The notes under the pieces: generated by a model | What the model was told of the DNA's origin: nothing | Seen by the model: the letters and a program-made list of their open reading frames with translations, nothing else | Databases searched by the model: none | Program-made: the position numbers and the translations under genes | Source: Acinetobacter zhairuonensis | Lineage (GTDB): Bacteria; Pseudomonadota; Gammaproteobacteria; Pseudomonadales; Moraxellaceae | Assembly (NCBI RefSeq): GCF_022601715.1 | Contig: NZ_JAKVIM010000005.1 | Span: 62,001 to 126,000 of the forward strand | Direction: 5' to 3' | DNA length: 64,000 nucleotides | Part shown: positions 9,467-18,178 of the stretch, piece after piece | Position numbering within the stretch: the stretch's first letter is position 1 | Layout: the number at the start of each line of letters is the position of its first letter

Positions 9467-9745
9467 ATGTCTATTGAGCAATTGAAAGAATTATTTGGGA
9501 ATCAGGAAGCGGTTCTAGAGTTGGTTCAACTTGAAGATGGTGAGTTGGCGTTGCGAAATGCGGGCTCGGAAAAAGATCCTTTGGTCAAAATTCAATTTAG
9601 TGATGAAGTTAAAGCATTGCTAGGTGATCAAACTGCCGTGATTGCACAACACATGATACAGGCAGCTTTGTTTGGCTTGCTTGAAAAACAAGTGAATGAA
9701 TGGCAAGCCGAGGTTGTGGACGAAAAACCACAGTTTATGAGCTAA
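9467..9745 (+). CDS. Small conserved-type protein of unknown function
   Basis: A 92-aa acidic soluble protein starting MSIEQLKELFGNQEAVLEL. The ATG at 9467 is preferred because an AGGA ribosome site sits 7 nt upstream and the protein starts cleanly on an amphipathic helix; an in-frame ATG at 9419 has no such site. I do not recognise a domain. It lies downstream of the DUF6586-like gene in the same direction and ends at a shared bidirectional terminator. Confidence 0.7.
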   Translation: MSIEQLKELFGNQEAVLELVQLEDGELALRNAGSEKDPLVKIQFSDEVKALLGDQTAVIAQHMIQAALFGLLEKQVNEWQAEVVDEKPQFMS

Positions 9746-9756
9746 GTTACATTAGC

Positions 9757-9788
9757 GAAAAAAGCGCACATGAAGTGCGCTTTTTTTA
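9757..9788. terminator. Bidirectional terminator between convergent genes
   Basis: Stem AAAGCGCAC / GTGCGCTTT with a 5-nt loop, A-rich on the left and T7 on the right, so it can end transcription from both sides (the 92-aa gene and the antiporter gene). Confidence 0.88.
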
Positions 9789-9810
9789 TGTGCATCGGGC
9801 AAGAGGAAGC

Positions 9811-11547
9811 TTAGTGACTCGGTGCTTGGTGATGGGCAATTTCAATTTGATTGAGAATGTGATTGCTCATATTTTTCGCCATTTCTTCTTTGGCTAAATA
9901 CACTTCACCAATGTTTTCCTTGCGAATCACTTCGGCTTCTTGTTTGCTTTCTGCACAGATCAGCACCTGAATTTGCGGATTTAGGGTTTTGGCAATGTCG
10001 ACAATTTTGTGAATATCAATAATATCCATTGGCGAAAGTACCAATAGACGCGCATGTTGAATGTGCGCTTGAATCAGGACCCCAGCTTCAGTTGCCATAC
10101 CTGAAACGGCTGCAATGCCTTTTTCGCGCAGGTCTTCAACGATCTCACGGTTTTCTTCGGCAATCACGACTTTAATGTCTTCTGCCATCAGGTTTTTGGT
10201 GATTCGACGTCCCACTTCACCATGACCGACAATCACCACCTGATCACGCAGATAATCCTGCGACACTTCATCAGGCAGCATCGCCAGAGGATCGCCACTA
10301 CGTTCCAATAAGCGGGCGAGGGAAGAGCGTTCTCGAATCCAGTTCTGAATTGGTTCAATCCCTGAGAAGATAAACGAGTTCAGGGTAATTGAAATTAACG
10401 CACCTGCCAGAATCAAGTTTTGTCCTTCTAACGAGAGCAGCTTTAACGAGACGCCAAGTGTGGCAAGAATGAAAGAAAACTCACCAATTTGTGCAAGAGA
10501 TGCACCCACAGTCAAAGCAGTATTGATCGGGTAGCGGAAGAACAGTACCAGTGCCATCGCGGCAATGGTTTTACCCACCATGATAATTCCGACTACAGCC
10601 AAGACATGTTCAGGCTGTTCCCATAAAATACTAGGGTCAAACAGCATGCCGACTGAAACGAAGAATAGGATTGAAAAAATTTCACGTAAGGGTAAAGTTT
10701 CTTCTTCAGCACGGTGGCTAAAGTCAGATTCCTTGACCACCATACCTGCGAAGAAGGCACCGAGTGCCATAGAAACGCCAAAGACCTTATACGCGCCAAA
10801 GGCAATAGAAACGGCAGCAGCAACCACCGTGAGGGTAAACAGCTCACGTGAGCCGAGACGTGCGACAAACTGCATAATCAGTGGCACTAGACGCTTGCCG
10901 ACAATTAGCATAAAGGCAATGAATCCAGCGACTTTTAATAGGGTCAGTCCTAAAGTGAGCCAGATATTGCTACTTTCACCATGCGCCGTCATAGCTTCAC
11001 CACCGAGCAACACTGCGGTCGCAGGAAGTAAGACCAACACCAAGACCATGACTAGATCTTCAACCAAGAGCCAGCCGACTGCAATTTTACCATTGACCGA
11101 ATTGAGTAGACCTCGATCGCCTAAGGCTTTGAGTAATACCACCGTACTGGCACAAGAAAGGCTGAGACCAAACACCAGTGCTGAGCCAAAGCTCCATCCC
11201 CAGAGCATGGAGATACCGATCCCCAATAACGTTGCTACTGCAATCTGCAGAATTGCACCGGGTAAGGCAATGCGTCGGACTTGTAATAGGTCATTCAGAG
11301 AAAAGTGCATGCCTACGCCAAACATCAGGAACATGACGCCCAGTTCGGCAAGTTGGTTGGCAAGTTGAATATCCGCCACAATCCCTGGGGTGTTGGGGCT
11401 AATAATGATGCCCGCAATTAAATACCCGATCAGCGGGGGGAGGCGTAAACGTGCAGCAAGATAGCCAAAGATGAGCGCTAAGCCAAAACCAAAAGCCAGT
11501 AATATGATGAGGTCTACATTATGTGGCACTAAAAACTCCTTAAACAC
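9811..11547 (-). CDS. CPA2-family monovalent cation:proton antiporter with TrkA-N domain (YbaL/KefB-like)
   Basis: A 578-aa inner-membrane transporter. The N-terminal ~390 residues form 12-13 hydrophobic helices of the Na+/H+ exchanger fold, including GYLIAGIIISPNTPG and LLVEDLVMVLVLVLLP. A TrkA-N/RCK NAD-binding domain follows at about residue 420 (DQVVIVGHGEVGRRITKNL, a GxGxxG nucleotide motif) and reaches the C-terminus. The length and layout resemble E. coli YbaL (558 aa) more than KefB/KefC. Likely substrate is K+ or Na+ in exchange for H+, with cytoplasmic nucleotide control; neither is shown by the sequence. It is transcribed alone, away from rpmG. Confidence 0.85.
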   Translation of the reverse strand: MFKEFLVPHNVDLIILLAFGFGLALIFGYLAARLRLPPLIGYLIAGIIISPNTPGIVADIQLANQLAELGVMFLMFGVGMHFSLNDLLQVRRIALPGAILQIAVATLLGIGISMLWGWSFGSALVFGLSLSCASTVVLLKALGDRGLLNSVNGKIAVGWLLVEDLVMVLVLVLLPATAVLLGGEAMTAHGESSNIWLTLGLTLLKVAGFIAFMLIVGKRLVPLIMQFVARLGSRELFTLTVVAAAVSIAFGAYKVFGVSMALGAFFAGMVVKESDFSHRAEEETLPLREIFSILFFVSVGMLFDPSILWEQPEHVLAVVGIIMVGKTIAAMALVLFFRYPINTALTVGASLAQIGEFSFILATLGVSLKLLSLEGQNLILAGALISITLNSFIFSGIEPIQNWIRERSSLARLLERSGDPLAMLPDEVSQDYLRDQVVIVGHGEVGRRITKNLMAEDIKVVIAEENREIVEDLREKGIAAVSGMATEAGVLIQAHIQHARLLVLSPMDIIDIHKIVDIAKTLNPQIQVLICAESKQEAEVIRKENIGEVYLAKEEMAKNMSNHILNQIEIAHHQAPSH

Positions 11548-11624
11548 AAGTTAAGGGTGAAAAGAAAATAAGCACAAAGAATGCCAAAAAGTTATTCAAG
11601 TTTATCAAGGTGCATAAAAAAAAT

Positions 11625-11656
11625 GCAAAAAAAAACGACCTAAGATTAGGTCGTTT
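11625..11656 (-). terminator. Terminator of rpmB-rpmG
   Basis: Eleven-bp perfect stem AAACGACCTAA / TTAGGTCGTTT followed on the minus strand by a long T run, 19 nt past the rpmG stop. Confidence 0.9.
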
Positions 11657-11674
11657 CTTTTTAAGAATCTAAAA

Positions 11675-11830
11675 TTATTTGATTTTAGCTTCTTTGAAGA
11701 TTACGTGTTGACGGATTTTTGGATCAAATTTTTTGATTTCCATTTTTTCCGGCATAGTACGTTTGTTCTTAGTTGTGGTATAGAAATAACCTGTACCAGC
11801 AGTAGAAACTAAGCGAATTTTATCACGCAT
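11675..11830 (-). CDS. rpmG: 50S ribosomal protein L33
   Basis: A 51-aa basic protein starting [19 protein letters not shown] and ending FKEAKIK, the full L33 sequence pattern. It lacks the CxxC pairs of zinc-binding L33 forms, so it is the zinc-independent type. An AAGGAG ribosome site lies 8 nt upstream of the ATG. It follows rpmB by 12 nt, the usual rpmB-rpmG operon. Confidence 0.96.
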   Translation of the reverse strand: MRDKIRLVSTAGTGYFYTTTKNKRTMPEKMEIKKFDPKIRQHVIFKEAKIK

Positions 11831-11842
11831 GGTTCAGACTCC

Positions 11843-12079
11843 TTAGATCTTTTGACCTTGAGCACGAAGGTCAGCAACAACCTTTTCAATGCCCAATTTG
11901 TCGATAATACGCATACCCTTAGTGGTTAAACGAAGACGTACGAAACGTTTTTCGCTTTCTAACCAGAAACGGTGGTGATGCAGGTTCGGCTCGAACCGGC
12001 GTTTGGTTTTGTTATTGGCGTGCGAGACGTTGTTGCCAACGACTGGACGCTTGCCGGTAACTTGGCAAACCTTAGACAT
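11843..12079 (-). CDS. rpmB: 50S ribosomal protein L28
   Basis: A 78-aa basic protein, [20 protein letters not shown] at the N-terminus and [16 protein letters not shown] in the middle, the complete L28 family length. The ATG at 12079 is used because the family begins MSxVCQVTGK; an in-frame codon four residues upstream adds non-conserved sequence. First gene of the rpmB-rpmG operon with a good sigma-70 promoter about 80 nt upstream. Confidence 0.96.
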
Positions 12080-12156
12080 GGTGAACTCCATTGCTAGACA
12101 GCACCGATTGTGCGCTAGTCATTAAAAGTAAACGGATGAAATCATTCAAGGGGCGT

Positions 12157-12185
12157 TTTATAACAAAAATGCGCTTAAAAGACAA
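12157..12185 (-). promoter_or_regulatory. Sigma-70 promoter of rpmB-rpmG
   Basis: On the minus strand, TTGTCT (12185-12180), a 17-nt spacer, then TATAAA (12162-12157). Transcription would start about 70 nt before the L28 ATG. Confidence 0.6.
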
Positions 12186-12240
12186 GCGATTTTTGATAAA
12201 ACGGGACATGGTCTAGTGCGATAGATCATGCCTTGATCAC

Positions 12241-13689
12241 TTAGCGTAGAAGAGTTTTCAAAATCAATTTGTGAATCGGCTTATTAAACGGTGGGAGGAT
12301 GTATTTAAAGCTATACAGCTTCGGATTCGACATCATAGACCGTTCATGCGACAAACTGAAGAAACCTTCTGGACCATGATATTTCCCCATACCTGATGCA
12401 CCCACGCCACCAAATGGTAAATCGTCTTGTGCAACATGGGTTAATACCGTGTTTTGTCCAAAATGCCCTGAATGGGTACGCTGTGCGACATATTCCGCAC
12501 GCGCCTGATCAAAGTCGAAGTAGTATAATGCAAGTGGACGAGGACGGCTATTAATAAAGTCGATTACATCGTCAATTTGTTCATATTCCATGATCGGTAA
12601 CAGCGGACCAAAGATCTCATTTTGCATAATCTGCATATCTGGAGTAACGCCAGCAATAAGCGTTGGTGCGATTTTACGCACTTCACTCAGTTGTTCATAC
12701 AGAGGGTTAATTTCGATAAGCTGTGCGCCATGTGCCTCTGCATCATCTAAATAGCTTTGCAGACGCTGATATTGCTTGTCATTAATAATCGCGGTGTAAT
12801 CTTGATTGTCTTTAAAGTATGGATACATCTCTAAAACATAGGCTTTAAACTTTTCAATAAACTCTTGGGTTTTGCCTTTCGGTAAGAAGATAAAATCAGG
12901 GGCAACACAGGTTTGACCTGCATTCCATAGTTTACCGACAGCCACTCGCTGTGCCACATCGTCTAGATCAATAGAAGGATGAACCAAAACTGGGGATTTG
13001 CCACCTAACTCCAGAATTACAGGCACTAAGTTTTCTGAAGCAGCAGCCATGACTGTTTTGCCGACATTGGTCGAGCCTGTGAAAATAATCTTGTCAAAAG
13101 CCAAATGACTAAAAGCATCGGAAATGACACCGCCGCCATTTATCACGGCAACCAGTTCCTGTGGGAAAATTTCAGACAATGCCAGTTCAAGCACTCGACC
13201 AAAATTACAGGAAGCACTGGACATTTTAATCATGGCATGGTTGCCTGCCGCCAATGCGCAAATCAGCGGACCGACTGACAGTAATAAAGGATAGTTCCAT
13301 GGCGCAATAATGCCCACCACACCCAAGGGTTGGTATTCCACCCATGCTTTGGCGGGTTGATGGATGATTCCGACGTGTCGCTTGGAGGGTTTCATCCATT
13401 TGGATAAATGCTTGCTATAATATTTAATCTGCTCAAGGCAAGTGAGGAGTTCACCGATTTTGGTTTCGGCAAGAGAACGGTTACCATAATCGAGGTTGAT
13501 TGCTTCTGCGAATTGATCTTGGTACTTAACCAAGATACGCTTAAGCCGTGCTAAACGATCAATACGTTCCTTTGCTGTGGGTAAAGGATAACGTTGGTAA
13601 GCATGTTTTTGTTGCTCAAGTACGTCGTGTAAGTATTGAAGATCAAAAGCATGTGGTGTCATTGCTGTTGTTTTTGTTTGACTGTTCAT
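12241..13689 (-). CDS. Coniferyl-aldehyde-dehydrogenase-like NAD(P)+ aldehyde dehydrogenase
   Basis: A 482-aa aldehyde dehydrogenase that should oxidise an aldehyde to its acid. The catalytic cysteine is C261 in NAGQTCVAPDF and the general base is E227 in VILELGGKSP; the nucleotide-binding motif IFTGSTNVGK is present. The hydrophobic C-terminal tail with basic residues resembles the CalB/fatty-aldehyde dehydrogenase (class 3) subgroup often annotated coniferyl aldehyde dehydrogenase; long-chain fatty aldehydes are an equally likely substrate. It is divergent from a TetR regulator, and a 20-bp palindrome 38 bp upstream of its start is the probable operator, so it is likely repressed until an inducer appears. 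Confidence 0.85.
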   Translation of the reverse strand: MNSQTKTTAMTPHAFDLQYLHDVLEQQKHAYQRYPLPTAKERIDRLARLKRILVKYQDQFAEAINLDYGNRSLAETKIGELLTCLEQIKYYSKHLSKWMKPSKRHVGIIHQPAKAWVEYQPLGVVGIIAPWNYPLLLSVGPLICALAAGNHAMIKMSSASCNFGRVLELALSEIFPQELVAVINGGGVISDAFSHLAFDKIIFTGSTNVGKTVMAAASENLVPVILELGGKSPVLVHPSIDLDDVAQRVAVGKLWNAGQTCVAPDFIFLPKGKTQEFIEKFKAYVLEMYPYFKDNQDYTAIINDKQYQRLQSYLDDAEAHGAQLIEINPLYEQLSEVRKIAPTLIAGVTPDMQIMQNEIFGPLLPIMEYEQIDDVIDFINSRPRPLALYYFDFDQARAEYVAQRTHSGHFGQNTVLTHVAQDDLPFGGVGASGMGKYHGPEGFFSLSHERSMMSNPKLYSFKYILPPFNKPIHKLILKTLLR

Positions 13690-13726
13690 GACGCACTACC
13701 AGTTACATTAAAGCGGATAATTAATT

Positions 13727-13746
13727 TTTAGAGCAAATGCTCTAAA
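13727..13746. promoter_or_regulatory. Perfect 20-bp palindrome, probable TetR-family operator
   Basis: TTTAGAGCA-AA-TGCTCTAAA: two 9-bp arms with a 2-bp centre, in the 115-bp gap between the divergent aldehyde dehydrogenase and TetR genes. The position and symmetry fit an autoregulated divergent operator. Confidence 0.7.
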
Positions 13747-13804
13747 TAGTCAAGTCACTTACTGTGTTAGTTTTCTAACCCATTGAATATATGGTTACTT
13801 TAGG

Positions 13805-14497
13805 ATGTCTCACTCCAAAACGGTGAAAACCAAAGAACGCATTTTGCAATTAAGTTTGCAGCTGTTTAATGAACGTGGTGAACGCTCAGTCACGACCAAT
13901 CATATTGCGGCGGAATTGGGTATGAGCCCGGGCAATTTGTATTACCACTTTCGCAATAAAAACGAAATTATTAAGGAGTTGATGGAGCAGTACCAGAGAG
14001 AAACGCTGGAAATGCTTGCACTTCCTGATGATCGGGCTTTGGACGTGAATGATAAAATCAGTTATTTCCAAGTCTTAAGCAACCAGCTATGGGCCTATCG
14101 TTTTTTACATCGTGATGTGTATCACTTGGTAGAAAATAATGAAGATTTCCGCAAAATGTACCCACGTTTTGCTGGGCAAGTGATGCAACAAGGTCAAAAG
14201 ATTTATCAAGCTTTTGTAGATGCAGGTTTGATGCAAATGACTGCCTCTGAAATTGAAGCCTTGGTGATTAACTTGTGGATTGTGCTCACCAACTGGACCA
14301 ACTTCTTATATATGTCGGGTCATATCAGTGACTCGAATCATTTGGAAGAAAAATGGGTTTGGCAGGCGCTGCGTCAAATGGTGTTCCTTGAAGGGGCATA
14401 TTTACGTGGTGAAAGCCGTGAAACCTATGAGCGTTTACTGGAAAGTTTTGGTCCTTCGGAGTTATTTGCCAGCCTGTCACATGCGAAAAACAATTGA
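13805..14497 (+). CDS. TetR-family transcriptional regulator
   Basis: A 230-aa dimeric repressor type. Residues ~8-55 form the TetR HTH: ERILQLSLQLFNERG, then SVTTNHIAAELGMSPGNLYYHFRNKNEI, the typical recognition helix ending. The remainder is an all-helical ligand/dimer domain with no recognised ligand signature, and resembles the TetR_C group with a WxxxFLHRD-like stretch (YRFLHRDVYHL). Its start is 115 bp from the divergent aldehyde dehydrogenase, with the palindrome between them; it most likely controls that gene and itself. The inducer may be an aldehyde or a lipid; this is inferred. Confidence 0.9.
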   Translation: MSHSKTVKTKERILQLSLQLFNERGERSVTTNHIAAELGMSPGNLYYHFRNKNEIIKELMEQYQRETLEMLALPDDRALDVNDKISYFQVLSNQLWAYRFLHRDVYHLVENNEDFRKMYPRFAGQVMQQGQKIYQAFVDAGLMQMTASEIEALVINLWIVLTNWTNFLYMSGHISDSNHLEEKWVWQALRQMVFLEGAYLRGESRETYERLLESFGPSELFASLSHAKNN

Positions 14498-14578
14498 AGC
14501 TGAAACCAGCTATTTAGAAAGCGTGCAAAACGCGCTAGAATACTCGGCTTATTGAAATTAGGTGTAACAAGAACCAAC

Positions 14579-15445
14579 ATGAACATGACAACTGCTAACA
14601 CGGCACGCTTACTGATTACTTGTGAAGATAAGCCAGGTATCGTGCAGGCTGTATCGAGCTTTTTGTATCATCAGGGAGCAAATATTACCGCACTTGATCA
14701 ATACGCGACGGAAGCTACGGGCGGGCGTTATTTCATGCGTGTTGAGTTTGAATTGGAGCACCTGCAATCACGTAAAGAAAGTTTGATTCAGACTTTTGCG
14801 GTGAATGTGGCAGAGCGTTATGCCATGCAATGGCGTTTTGCATTTGTCAGTGACGTGAAAAAAGTCGGTATTTTAGTGTCTAAAGTCGACCATGCTTTAC
14901 TTGAGCTGTTATGGCGTCATGCGCGTGGTGGTTTGCCTTGTGAAATTACCAAAGTGGTGTCTAACCATCCTGATTTACGTGAAGCGGTAGAAAACTTCGG
15001 TATTCCATTCGAAGTTGTACCTGTGACCAAAGAAAACAAGCGCGAAGCCTATGCAAAAATTGATGAATTAATGCAAGGCAATGATTTGTTGGTGCTAGCA
15101 CGTTATATGCAAATTCTGGATGAAGAGTTTGTGAAGCACTGGGAAATGAAGATTATCAATATTCACCACTCGTTCTTGCCAGCGTTTGTGGGTGCAAACC
15201 CATACAAACAAGCCTATGAGAAAGGGGTGAAGTTGATTGGTGCGACTGCGCATTACGTAACGGCTGATTTGGACCAAGGTCCGATCATTGAGCAAGATGT
15301 AGAACGCGTGAATCATGACTTTACTGTAGAACAATTGCGTGAATTGGGTCAGGACGTTGAACGTAATGTCTTGGCACGTGCAGTGAAATGGCATTTAGAA
15401 GACCGCATTATTGTCGATGGCAATAAAACAGTTGTTTTCCAATAA
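14579..15445 (+). CDS. purU: Formyltetrahydrofolate deformylase
   Basis: Hydrolyses 10-formyl-THF to formate and THF, balancing one-carbon pools. The 288-aa protein has an N-terminal ACT domain (RLLITCEDKPGIVQAVSSFL) and a C-terminal formyltransferase fold. The catalytic region reads NIHHSFLPAFVGANPYKQAY followed by GATAHYVTADLDQGPIIEQD, with the conserved Asn/His/Asp residues. The ATG at 14579 is chosen; a TTG at 14552 and an ATG at 14585 are alternatives. It lies 81 nt after the TetR gene in the same direction, but the function is unrelated. Confidence 0.96.
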   Translation: MNMTTANTARLLITCEDKPGIVQAVSSFLYHQGANITALDQYATEATGGRYFMRVEFELEHLQSRKESLIQTFAVNVAERYAMQWRFAFVSDVKKVGILVSKVDHALLELLWRHARGGLPCEITKVVSNHPDLREAVENFGIPFEVVPVTKENKREAYAKIDELMQGNDLLVLARYMQILDEEFVKHWEMKIINIHHSFLPAFVGANPYKQAYEKGVKLIGATAHYVTADLDQGPIIEQDVERVNHDFTVEQLRELGQDVERNVLARAVKWHLEDRIIVDGNKTVVFQ

Positions 15446-15463
15446 CTATTTTTAGCATCTGCG

Positions 15464-15496
15464 AAAAAGGACCAGTTTTTTAACGGTCCTTTTTTT
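15464..15496 (+). terminator. Terminator of purU
   Basis: Stem AAAGGACC / GGTCCTTT with an 11-nt loop and a following T run, 20 nt after the purU stop. Confidence 0.85.
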
Positions 15497-15543
15497 ATTT
15501 TGATTCAAAAAACTCATCAAAACAGTGAAATTAATAGTTGCAA

Positions 15544-15560
15544 ATGAAAACACTTCTCAT
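15544..15560. promoter_or_regulatory. Candidate Fur box upstream of tonB
   Basis: ATGAAAA-CAC-TTCTCAT, an inverted repeat with 6 of 7 matching positions, about 100 nt before tonB. It fits the AT-rich symmetric Fur pattern, and tonB operons are classical Fur targets. Confidence 0.45.
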
Positions 15561-15661
15561 TTATTATTGCGATACTTTAATTGTACTAACCGATGAGCTT
15601 GATTGTTAAATCCACGATTAAACTGTCGTGAGCAGTCGCTTCTTTTAGGTCACAGATTCTA

Positions 15662-16435
15662 ATGAGTCAAATTTCTACCCCGTCTATGCAAGCTCCAAAT
15701 CCGATGAAAAAGAAAGTCATCTCAGCCTTAATTGCAGTTGCCATTGGGCATGTTGGGGTATTGTGGGCGGTCAGCCACATGAAAGCGCCTGAACTTCCGA
15801 TCATAGACAAAGAGCCATTAAAAGTACGATTTGTCAAAATTCAAGAACAACCAAAGCCTTTACCGCCAAAGCCGAAAGCTGAACCGAAAAAAGAACAGCC
15901 TAAGCCGAAGGAAGTGAAAGAGGTCAAAGTGGTGGAAAAACCGCAGCCACAACCTCCGAAGAAGATAGAAAAAGTTCAACAAGTTAAAAAAGCAGAAATT
16001 GTCAAACCAGTCACTCAACCTACAATCCAGCCACAGAAACCAGCTGTGGTTAGTAAGCCTGCGGTCGAAACCAAAGTGGTCAGTAAGCCTGCACCTGTGG
16101 CAGAACCCGTACCAGAAAAAGTGGCACCAACACCGACAACCAAGAGTGTGTCAATTGGTGGTTCAGGCGTGCAATGGAGTCGTTCACCAAAACCAAGTTA
16201 TGGCAATAGTGACTTGAAAGGTGAGACCCGTACCATTGTGGTGCTGATTGAGGCGGATGAAAAAGGTAAAATTACCAATGCTCGTGTGACTAAATCGACG
16301 GGTATTGCTGCTTTAGATGAAAAGATTTTACGCGCAGTGCGTAATGCAAAATTCAAACCGTACAAGGAAAATGGTGTTGCTTATCCAATTCGTGCAGAGC
16401 AACCATTTGAATTGACATTGAATCCTAACGGCTAA
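15662..16435 (+). CDS. tonB: TonB energy-transducing protein
   Basis: Couples the inner-membrane proton gradient to outer-membrane receptors. The 257-aa protein has a short cytoplasmic start, one transmembrane helix (about residues 21-38), a long periplasmic linker rich in Pro, Lys and Val (repeated KPxPKPK and VSKPA motifs), and a C-terminal TonB domain (TIVVLIEADEKGKITNARVT then AVRNAKFKPYKENG). It heads a tonB-exbB-exbD operon: exbB starts 19 nt later. A Fur-like site lies upstream. Likely partners in this window are the two TonB-dependent receptors at 36-41 kb. Confidence 0.95.
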   Translation: MSQISTPSMQAPNPMKKKVISALIAVAIGHVGVLWAVSHMKAPELPIIDKEPLKVRFVKIQEQPKPLPPKPKAEPKKEQPKPKEVKEVKVVEKPQPQPPKKIEKVQQVKKAEIVKPVTQPTIQPQKPAVVSKPAVETKVVSKPAPVAEPVPEKVAPTPTTKSVSIGGSGVQWSRSPKPSYGNSDLKGETRTIVVLIEADEKGKITNARVTKSTGIAALDEKILRAVRNAKFKPYKENGVAYPIRAEQPFELTLNPNG

Positions 16436-16454
16436 CTATTTCAGGAGTTCGAGT

Positions 16455-17078
16455 ATGAACTTTTCAGTTTATTGGCAACATGCGGATGCGGTGAGCAAAA
16501 CCCTGTATTTCGTATTATTGGCAATGTCTATCGCAACATGGACGATTTTTATTTTACGTCTGATGGGCACACGTCAACTTAAACAACAAGCACATGCTCA
16601 ACTTGCTGCAGCATTGACGAAATTAAAGGCGAAATTGCAGCCGCTCAGTTTTGAACAGCGTAAAGCCGTTGCAGAACAAGCATTATTGCGCCAAATTTCT
16701 GTTGAAAAAGCCAATGCTGAAAAAGGCGTATCGGTACTCGGTACCATTGCATCGATTGCGCCTTTTGTGGGTTTATTCGGTACCGTTTGGGGTATTTTCC
16801 ATGCCTTGGTTGCGGTAGGCAAAAGTGGTCAAGCAGGTTTGGCACAAGTGGCAACCCCTGTGGGTGAAGCCTTGATTATGACGGGTCTAGGTTTGGCGGT
16901 CGCGATTCCAGCGGTATTGGCATACAACATTTGCGTGCGTGCCAACCGTACACTCTCTAACGAACTACAAGATCAAGCACACAGCTTATTAATCGACACC
17001 ATGTTGCAACAAGAAAGCGCAACTCACAAAGTTGAAGCGAAAGCAACACAACAAGGTTTAGTTGGAGGTCAAGTTTAA
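16455..17078 (+). CDS. exbB: ExbB-type proton channel protein (MotA/TolQ/ExbB family)
   Basis: A 207-aa inner-membrane protein with three hydrophobic segments: residues ~15-37, ~97-120 (LGTIASIAPFVGLFGTVWGI) and ~140-165 (GEALIMTGLGLAVAIPAVLAYN). These are the conserved ExbB/TolQ helices. Its stop overlaps the exbD start (TAATG), and it follows tonB directly, which separates it from a tolQ assignment. It forms the pentameric channel around ExbD. Confidence 0.95.
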   Translation: MNFSVYWQHADAVSKTLYFVLLAMSIATWTIFILRLMGTRQLKQQAHAQLAAALTKLKAKLQPLSFEQRKAVAEQALLRQISVEKANAEKGVSVLGTIASIAPFVGLFGTVWGIFHALVAVGKSGQAGLAQVATPVGEALIMTGLGLAVAIPAVLAYNICVRANRTLSNELQDQAHSLLIDTMLQQESATHKVEAKATQQGLVGGQV

Positions 17079-17482
17079 TGGCTTTTCAATTGGGTGAAGA
17101 CAACGATTCGGGCATGAATGAGATGAACCTCATTCCGCTCATCGATATTATGTTGGTATTGATGATCATCTTTCTGGTGACTGCGACCGTTGCCAACCCA
17201 TCAATTCCATTAACCTTACCAAAAACCACTGCGGATATTGTGAATCCACCACCTGAAGCGATTACTGTCAGTATTAATGCCAATGGTGAAGTGGCTTGGA
17301 ATGACCAAATCATTAGCTTAGACGAGTTACAGACCCGTTTTAATGATGCAGGTCAGGCAGAGCAAAAACCGACGGTACAATTACGTGCAGATAAAGAATC
17401 ACGTTATGACACCGTTGCACAAGTAATGTCACGTGCGAGTGAAGCCGGACTCAGTGATATTGCTTTTGTGAGTGAAAACTAA
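17078..17482 (+). CDS. exbD: ExbD-type biopolymer transport protein
   Basis: A 134-aa protein with one N-terminal transmembrane helix containing the proton-carrying aspartate in LIPLIDIMLVLMIIFLV, then a periplasmic domain ending DIAFVSEN. Start overlaps exbB stop by one base, so translation is coupled. Completes the TonB motor encoded by the operon; ends at a strong terminator. Confidence 0.95.
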   Translation: MAFQLGEDNDSGMNEMNLIPLIDIMLVLMIIFLVTATVANPSIPLTLPKTTADIVNPPPEAITVSINANGEVAWNDQIISLDELQTRFNDAGQAEQKPTVQLRADKESRYDTVAQVMSRASEAGLSDIAFVSEN

Positions 17483-17494
17483 ACCTCTCAGAGG

Positions 17495-17527
17495 TAAAAA
17501 AGCGACCGCATAGGTCGCTTTTTTTTA
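17495..17527. terminator. Bidirectional terminator between exbD and msrA
   Basis: Stem AAAGCGACC / GGTCGCTTT with a 5-nt loop, flanked by A and T runs, between convergent genes. Confidence 0.9.
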
Positions 17528-17534
17528 TGCTTGT

Positions 17535-18059
17535 TTATTCGCTTTTGAGTAGGGACTGGAACTTACTGTGAAGTTTCAGCAGCTTTGGTGGGATGGCAAA
17601 GTTGCAGTAGCCTTGAGATGGATTCCGCGCAAAGAAATTCTGATGGTATTCTTCGGCTGGATAGAAGGTTGGTGCAGGGCTGAGTTCTGTGACAATATTG
17701 ATGCCTTGTGCTTTTAACTCATCAATGATTTGTTCTGCTTGCTGCTGTTGCTCGGCATTCAAATAATAAATGACTGAGCGATATTGGGTACCAATATCAT
17801 TGCCCTGACGGTTTAAAGTGGTTGGATCATGTGTAGCAAAGAACACTTCAAGCAATTGCGTGTATTGAATTTGAGTATCATCAAAATCAATCAGAACCAC
17901 TTCGGCATGCTGGGTATCGCCACGACAGATGTCTTCATAACTTGGGTGTTCAGTCAGCCCACCAGCATAACCACTCACGACCTTAGTCACGCCTTTCAAT
18001 TGTAGAAACACGGCTTCGACACACCAAAAGCAGCCTCCGCCCAATAATGCCTGTTGCAT
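17535..18059 (-). CDS. msrA: Peptide methionine-S-sulfoxide reductase
   Basis: Repairs methionine-S-sulfoxide in proteins. The 174-aa protein has the catalytic [11 protein letters not shown] at its N-terminus (residues 8-18), the SGYAGG motif, and EVVLIDFDD plus YRSVIYYL of the family. The C-terminal region has no resolving-cysteine pair beyond a single CNF, so recycling may use one cysteine or a partner. Monocistronic by position, with no msrB adjacent. Confidence 0.95.
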   Translation of the reverse strand: MQQALLGGGCFWCVEAVFLQLKGVTKVVSGYAGGLTEHPSYEDICRGDTQHAEVVLIDFDDTQIQYTQLLEVFFATHDPTTLNRQGNDIGTQYRSVIYYLNAEQQQQAEQIIDELKAQGINIVTELSPAPTFYPAEEYHQNFFARNPSQGYCNFAIPPKLLKLHSKFQSLLKSE

Positions 18060-18141
18060 GACAATTTCCTTAATTCAATCTTGCTCGCCACTATAAGAGA
18101 ACTTTGTGGCACAACAATGTAAATTTGGTTATCAATATGAA

Positions 18142-18164
18142 AAAGGTCTGTAATACAGACCTTT
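18142..18164 (-). terminator. Terminator of the META lipoprotein gene
   Basis: Eleven-bp stem AAAGGTCTGTA / TACAGACCTTT with a single-base centre; on the minus strand it is followed by a T run, 15 nt past the stop. Confidence 0.8.
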
Positions 18165-18178
18165 ATATAAATATGAGA

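Noticed and set aside
10565..11368. Long open frame (267 codons) on the plus strand opposite the antiporter gene
   Set aside because: It is antisense to a well-supported transporter with clear domains; its translation is Pro/Ser/Thr-rich low complexity and shows no family pattern.
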